Of a stretch of 53,431 bases of DNA, positions 49,860 through 53,431 are shown in pieces. Numbering within the stretch: the stretch's first letter is position 1; each line of letters begins with the position of its first letter. The position numbers were made by a program, and so were the translations under genes. This DNA is from JANOYY01 sp031418035 (GTDB taxonomy: Bacteria; Actinomycetota; Acidimicrobiia; Acidimicrobiales; JANYDT01). The stretch is from assembly GCA_031418035.1 (NCBI GenBank), contig JANOWU010000220.1, positions 1-53,431 of the forward strand, in the 5' to 3' direction. The notes under the pieces are model-generated. The model did no database searches and was not told the origin of the DNA. It saw only the letters and a program-made list of their open reading frames with translations.

Positions 49860-51557
49860 CTAGACCCCGTGGCGATTCACGGCCGAGAGCACCGCTTTGT
49901 AGCTCGCGTTGAGTATCGAGGGGTCCTCGCCGACACCCCACAGCACGCCATCGGGGCCGGTCGTTTCCACGTAACACACCGCGGTCGCGTCGGCCCCCGC
50001 TGATTTGGCGTGTTCGTGATAGTCGACGACGTCGATCACCACGCCAAGGTCGGTTCGAATCGCGTGCACGAAGGCATCGATGGGTCCGTTGCCTTCACCG
50101 GAAATGGTTCGGGGTTCGCCGTCAACAGAGATCTGCGCGGTTACTTTCGCGCGGTCACCTCGTTCCGCGCTCGCCGTTGAAGTCTCGTGGCTGATCATCC
50201 TCACTCGTGGTTCCTCCGCAAGATATTGCTCCTGGAAGGTTGACCACATCGCCGTCGGCGAGATCTCGGTGCCGGTGTCCTCGGTAATGACCTGAATGGT
50301 TTTCGAGAACTCGATCTGCAGGCGTCGAGGGAGGGCGAAACCATGCTCGGCCTCCATGATGTAGGCAACACCGCCCTTGCCGGACTGGCTGTTCACCCGA
50401 ATCACCGCTTCATAGGTCCGGCCAACGTGTGCCGGGTCGATCGGGAGGTACGGGACCGCCCACGTCGTGTAGTCCGTGGGGTGCTCGAGCGCGGCGAATC
50501 CCTTCTTGATCGCATCTTGGTGGCTCCCCGAGAACGACGTGTACACGAGATCGCCCGCGTAGGCATGGCGTTCGTGCACGGGCAGGCGATTGGAGTATTC
50601 CGCGACTCGACGCAGGGCGTCGATGTTCGAGATGTCGAGTTTCGGATCAACGCCTTGCGCAAATAGGTTCATGGCCACGTTGACCACGTCGAGGTTGCCG
50701 GTGCGTTCGCCGTTGCCGAAGAGTGTTCCCTCAACGCGATCGGCGCCGGCCATGAGTCCCATTTCGGCGGCCGCCACACCCGTTCCTCGGTCGTTGTGGG
50801 GATGGAGCGAGATGATGACGCTATCTCGCCGGTCCACATTGCGAACGAAGTATTCGATGAGGTCGGCGTAGAGGTTGGGTGTGCTCATCTCGACGGTTGC
50901 CGGAAGATTCAAGATCAGCTTGCGGTCGGGTGACGGATCGACCTGCGCGATCACGGCATTGCAGATTTCGAGTGCGTACTCGATCTCGGTTCCGGTGAAG
51001 CTCTCGGGTGAGTACTCATAGCGAATGCTCGATCCCGAGTCCATGCCGTCTTCGTAGGTCTGGCACAGACGCGCCGCCTGTGTCGCGATGCTGGTGATCC
51101 CGGGCTTGTCGAGTCCGAACACGACCCTTCGTTGCAGCGTTGAGGTGGAGTTGTAGAAGTGGACGATCGCGTTCGGCACGCCGGCGAGCGATTCATACGT
51201 ACGCTGAATAAGTTCTTCGCGGCACTGAACCAGAACCTGAATGGTGACGTCGTCGGGAATCAGATCCTCTTCGATCAACAGGCGCACGAAGTCGAAGTCG
51301 GGCTGACTCGCACTCGGGAAGCCGACCTCGATCTCCTTGAAGCCCATGTTCACCAGCGTGTCGAACATCTTGCGCTTGCGGCTCGGGTCCATGGGGTCGA
51401 TGAGTGCCTGGTTGCCGTCACGAAGGTCGACTGAGCACCAGAGCGGGGCCTTGGTAATCCGGGTATCGGGCCAGGTACGCCCGACAAGGGGGATCGCCGG
51501 ATAGGCCTGGTACTTCTCGAATGGCATTCGATTCGGGGTGACTGGCTTCGGAGGCAT
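49860..51557 (-). CDS. leuA: 2-isopropylmalate synthase
   Basis: 565 residues, the long actinobacterial LeuA type. The catalytic TIM barrel has CSVDLRDGNQALIDPMDPSR near 41-60 and ISLHPHNDRGTGVAAAE with the metal-binding histidines near 270-290. The last 110 or so residues are the LeuA leucine-binding regulatory domain. It condenses acetyl-CoA with 2-oxoisovalerate, the first step to leucine. The ATG at 51557 fits family length, whereas a start at 51644 would lie in the attenuator. Expression is controlled by the upstream leader peptide and attenuator. Confidence 0.94.
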   Translation of the reverse strand: MPPKPVTPNRMPFEKYQAYPAIPLVGRTWPDTRITKAPLWCSVDLRDGNQALIDPMDPSRKRKMFDTLVNMGFKEIEVGFPSASQPDFDFVRLLIEEDLIPDDVTIQVLVQCREELIQRTYESLAGVPNAIVHFYNSTSTLQRRVVFGLDKPGITSIATQAARLCQTYEDGMDSGSSIRYEYSPESFTGTEIEYALEICNAVIAQVDPSPDRKLILNLPATVEMSTPNLYADLIEYFVRNVDRRDSVIISLHPHNDRGTGVAAAEMGLMAGADRVEGTLFGNGERTGNLDVVNVAMNLFAQGVDPKLDISNIDALRRVAEYSNRLPVHERHAYAGDLVYTSFSGSHQDAIKKGFAALEHPTDYTTWAVPYLPIDPAHVGRTYEAVIRVNSQSGKGGVAYIMEAEHGFALPRRLQIEFSKTIQVITEDTGTEISPTAMWSTFQEQYLAEEPRVRMISHETSTASAERGDRAKVTAQISVDGEPRTISGEGNGPIDAFVHAIRTDLGVVIDVVDYHEHAKSAGADATAVCYVETTGPDGVLWGVGEDPSILNASYKAVLSAVNRHGV

Positions 51558-51617
51558 GGCGTTGATCTTTCGGTGTGAGTTTGCGTTTTCAGGGCGTCGG
51601 GATGGTTCGTTCGGGAA

Positions 51618-51683
51618 ACAAAAAACCCCTGGCCTCGAAGGCACAGGGGTTCAGGCGAACACCGATATGTCGGCGTTCGCTCA
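51618..51683 (-). terminator. leuA attenuator: protector, antiterminator and terminator hairpins
   Basis: Read on the minus strand. Hairpin 1 (51680-51655) pairs GCGAACGCCGA with UCGGUGUUCGC across CAUA and starts right after the leader stop. Hairpin 3 (51651-51624) pairs AACCCCTG with CAGGGGTT plus an inner GCCT/AGGC, and its 3' arm runs into a T tract down to 51620. An antiterminator can form between GGTGTTC (51663-51657) and GAACCCC (51652-51646), blocking the 5' arm of the terminator. This is textbook ribosome-mediated attenuation. Confidence 0.88.
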
Positions 51684-51716
51684 CATAAGAAGAAGGAGGC
51701 TGCAGGAAAAGCTCAT
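51681..51716 (-). CDS. leuL: leu operon leader peptide with four consecutive leucine codons
   Basis: An 11-residue peptide, MSFSCSLLLLM. Codons 7-10 are CTC, CTT, CTT, CTT at 51698-51687, and the stop is at 51683-51681. Scarce Leu-tRNA would stall the ribosome there, disrupt the protector hairpin that starts at 51680 and let the antiterminator form. TACGTT (51730-51725) lies eight bases before the ATG and there is no Shine-Dalgarno sequence, so the leader mRNA may be leaderless. Confidence 0.85.
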   Translation of the reverse strand: MSFSCSLLLLM

Positions 51717-51788
51717 TACGACACAACGTACACGAAGTTTCTGGATCACGTGCAACACCATTTTTTGCGCCGCATGGTTCTCGTGTTT

Positions 51789-51840
51789 CCCGGCGCTGGG
51801 CAGCGCTGCCCCCGGGACGGCTACCGACCGAAACGGTCGG
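51789..51840 (-). terminator. Two hairpins at the 3' end of the kinase-LarA fusion gene
   Basis: CCGACCG/CGGTCGG (51824-51840) spans the last codons and the perfect palindrome GGGCAGCGCTGCCC (51798-51811) follows the stop. No T tract follows either. They separate this gene from the leu leader promoter. Confidence 0.5.
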
Positions 51841-53431
51841 CGGTCGCCCAGAGCCCGAGCGCGGGATTCGCGATGAAGTCGAACGGACGCCCGATCGAAT
51901 CGACGCGCGGGCCAGCAGGGCTGGCGGCGTTTACGTTCAGGTTGGCGAGTTCGTCGGCCAGTCCGCGCCAGGCAAACCCGACCCCCTCCACCTCGGCTTG
52001 CGTGAGACCCCCCGAAGTGGGGTCGGTGCAGTAGGTGATGGTGAAACGACCCTCGCTGCTGCCGTGGATGAGGTGCGCCGCGGCGGCCAGGCTCTCGCCA
52101 AGTTGAGGGTCATGAAGCAGCGCCTCAAGGGTGGCCGGCGTCCCCCGGTACCCGTGTCGACGGATCAGTGCATCGATCGCGGGGTCTTCACCGAAGCGGG
52201 TCACGCCCGGGGCAAGCACGACCAGTTCGCCACCGTCGGCGATGGCCATTCGCGTGCGATAGATCGCTTTGTTGCCGAGCCAGGTCGAGCGGAACTCGTT
52301 CGGATCGAGCCAGCAGACGACCCGGCTGAACGGCTTCGCGATGAGCTCGATGTTGCACGCCGCGGCAAGATTCGACGCCGCCCGATACGCAGCGCCGCCG
52401 CTCTCGTTCGTGCGACCACGCCCCACGAACAGGCCTCGCTGGACAACCTCGTCGCCGACGTCTTCCATCACCGTCAGGATCCACATGACGTCCACACGAT
52501 CTGCAATGAAACGGTCGAAGGCCGCGTCGACAACGTGACGCACCGGGCTGTCCGCTCGGCCCATCAGCGTTTCCATGTCGCAGACAGCACCAACGAAGTG
52601 GCTGCGGTGAATCGTTGCCTGACCACCGAGGCCGATGACGATGTTCTTGGTGAAGTTCGCCATGCCGATGACTTCGTGCGGCACCACCTGACCTATCGAG
52701 ACCACCAGGTCCCAATCGTCGAAGAGCATCTCGTCAGTTTCGATGGGGATTGCTTCTTGGAACCTGTCATTCGTAAGTGCACCTATCTCCGCAGCGGAGA
52801 CGTGTCCGAGGTGCACGACGTGGTCTCGCCAACGATGGTGCAAGATGGCGTCGAAGGGGACGGCGTCGCCGAAGAGAAGTTGCGCGTCGGCCGGTGTCAT
52901 GTTGGAGTGCGTGCCGAGCGCGGGGAGCACCGCGACCTCGCACCCCGCCGAGGCCAGCCGCTCGAACACAAGCCCCGTGATCTCACCCGCTTTGGAGTAC
53001 AGCCGCGTGTGGTCAGGGGGCACCAACAGCACCCGTTTCGCAGGGGACAACCGCGCAAGGATGTGTTCGTCGACGACGACATCGATATGTGCACGAAGTT
53101 CTTCCTCGGAGATGGTTCGCCCGCGTCCGCCATCGACCAGCAGCGCCATGGTCGCCGTCTCCGGTTGCGTCGACCGCACGATGTCCACCACGTTCTCCAG
53201 TGGCGTGCCCGGACCAATGAATGCAACATCGGTCTCGTCGGTCATCGGACGTTCGAGGGCGGCGAACTGGCTCTCGATCATCACGGCGCCCATGAAGTGG
53301 TCGGTTCGCAACGCGATTCGTCGCTCGATCTCGGGGCGCTCGACGTCGAGAAACACGAACCGCACGTCGCCCGCCCGACGAAGGACATCACGGTAGGACC
53401 GTTTCAATGCCGAGCAGGCGACCACCACGCT
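51821..53431 (-). CDS. Gluconokinase fused to a LarA-type nickel-dependent racemase/epimerase, 5' end cut by the window edge
   Basis: Numbering counts the codon at 53428-53426 as 1. Residues 1-75 are the C-terminal half of a GntK-type gluconokinase (ACSALKRSYRDVLR, HFMGAVMIESQFAALERP). The Walker A half lies beyond the edge. From about 95 to the end is a complete LarA (DUF2088) domain. D139 and R142 (PPDHTR), H174 (ALGTHSNMT), H251, K261 and H277 match LarA D72, R75, H108, H174, K184 and H200 in order, with identical spacing within each motif and from H251 to H277. LarA enzymes use a nickel-pincer cofactor bound to the lysine. I recall a gluconate 2-epimerase in this superfamily, which would fit the kinase partner. 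Confidence 0.85.
   Translation of the reverse strand, partial: SVVVACSALKRSYRDVLRRAGDVRFVFLDVERPEIERRIALRTDHFMGAVMIESQFAALERPMTDETDVAFIGPGTPLENVVDIVRSTQPETATMALLVDGGRGRTISEEELRAHIDVVVDEHILARLSPAKRVLLVPPDHTRLYSKAGEITGLVFERLASAGCEVAVLPALGTHSNMTPADAQLLFGDAVPFDAILHHRWRDHVVHLGHVSAAEIGALTNDRFQEAIPIETDEMLFDDWDLVVSIGQVVPHEVIGMANFTKNIVIGLGGQATIHRSHFVGAVCDMETLMGRADSPVRHVVDAAFDRFIADRVDVMWILTVMEDVGDEVVQRGLFVGRGRTNESGGAAYRAASNLAAACNIELIAKPFSRVVCWLDPNEFRSTWLGNKAIYRTRMAIADGGELVVLAPGVTRFGEDPAIDALIRRHGYRGTPATLEALLHDPQLGESLAAAAHLIHGSSEGRFTITYCTDPTSGGLTQAEVEGVGFAWRGLADELANLNVNAASPAGPRVDSIGRPFDFIANPALGLWATADRFGR

Noticed and set aside
1..53431. tRNA, rRNA, insertion sequences, integrase or attachment sites
   Set aside because: I looked for T-loop-like motifs, transposase or integrase domains and terminal repeats and saw none. 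A dedicated tRNA search would settle it.

Overview
The window looks like a chromosomal segment of a high-GC actinobacterium, and class Acidimicrobiia is my best guess. That placement is inference. It rests on the GC-rich sequence, a CofC enzyme of F420 biosynthesis, a SigK/RskA pair next to a fasciclin gene, a large SARP-type regulator, an HU protein with a separate PAKKA-repeat tail gene, and many genes that start six to eight bases after a -10 hexamer, as leaderless actinobacterial transcripts do. I saw no tRNA, rRNA, insertion sequence, prophage or CRISPR array.

Left part (1-23.5 kb). A copper block opens the window. csoR and copA diverge from a shared CsoR-type operator, and the copA operon runs by 4-base overlaps into a GNAT acyltransferase and a MenC/NSAR enolase-superfamily gene cut by the left edge. 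Next come a three-gene ABC exporter, a photolyase, threonine aldolase, a SigE-like ECF sigma factor with an uncharacterised membrane protein, a YcnI-like copper protein, a serine hydrolase, a secreted protein, an enoyl-CoA hydratase and a Baeyer-Villiger-type monooxygenase. A tightly packed minus-strand operon follows (rpiB-like, rnhB, solute-binding protein, MATE exporter), then a 1071-residue SARP/ATPase regulator.

Middle (23.5-39.3 kb). Divergent from the SARP gene is a small plus-strand cluster (unknown protein, SnoaL-like protein, possible proline-rich peptide) that ends in a long inverted repeat. After a HIT protein and an uncharacterised 517-residue protein come an HxlR regulator coupled to a 45-residue protein and a SigK-RskA-fasciclin locus. 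In that locus both divergent promoters carry the same extended motif. CofC, a PIG-L deacetylase, the HU/PAKKA pair, an orphan molybdopterin oxidoreductase, an AhpD-like protein and the xseA-xseB-dacB operon complete this part.

Right part (39.3-53.4 kb). Two NifU-domain proteins flank a nitroreductase. The second NifU gene leads straight into two tandem Cas4/RecB-like iron-sulfur PD-(D/E)XK proteins, of which the first has lost its catalytic lysine. A TetR regulator, a small membrane protein, an M23 peptidase and a DHFR-like reductase follow. A long minus-strand run holds leuA (with a four-leucine leader peptide and attenuator), gltX, a DUF218 protein, a PhnD-like protein and a SpoU methyltransferase. 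The right edge cuts a gluconokinase fused to a LarA-type nickel-dependent racemase/epimerase.

The best candidates for something new are the kinase-LarA fusion, the paired iron-sulfur nucleases behind NifU, and the SARP-linked orphan cluster.
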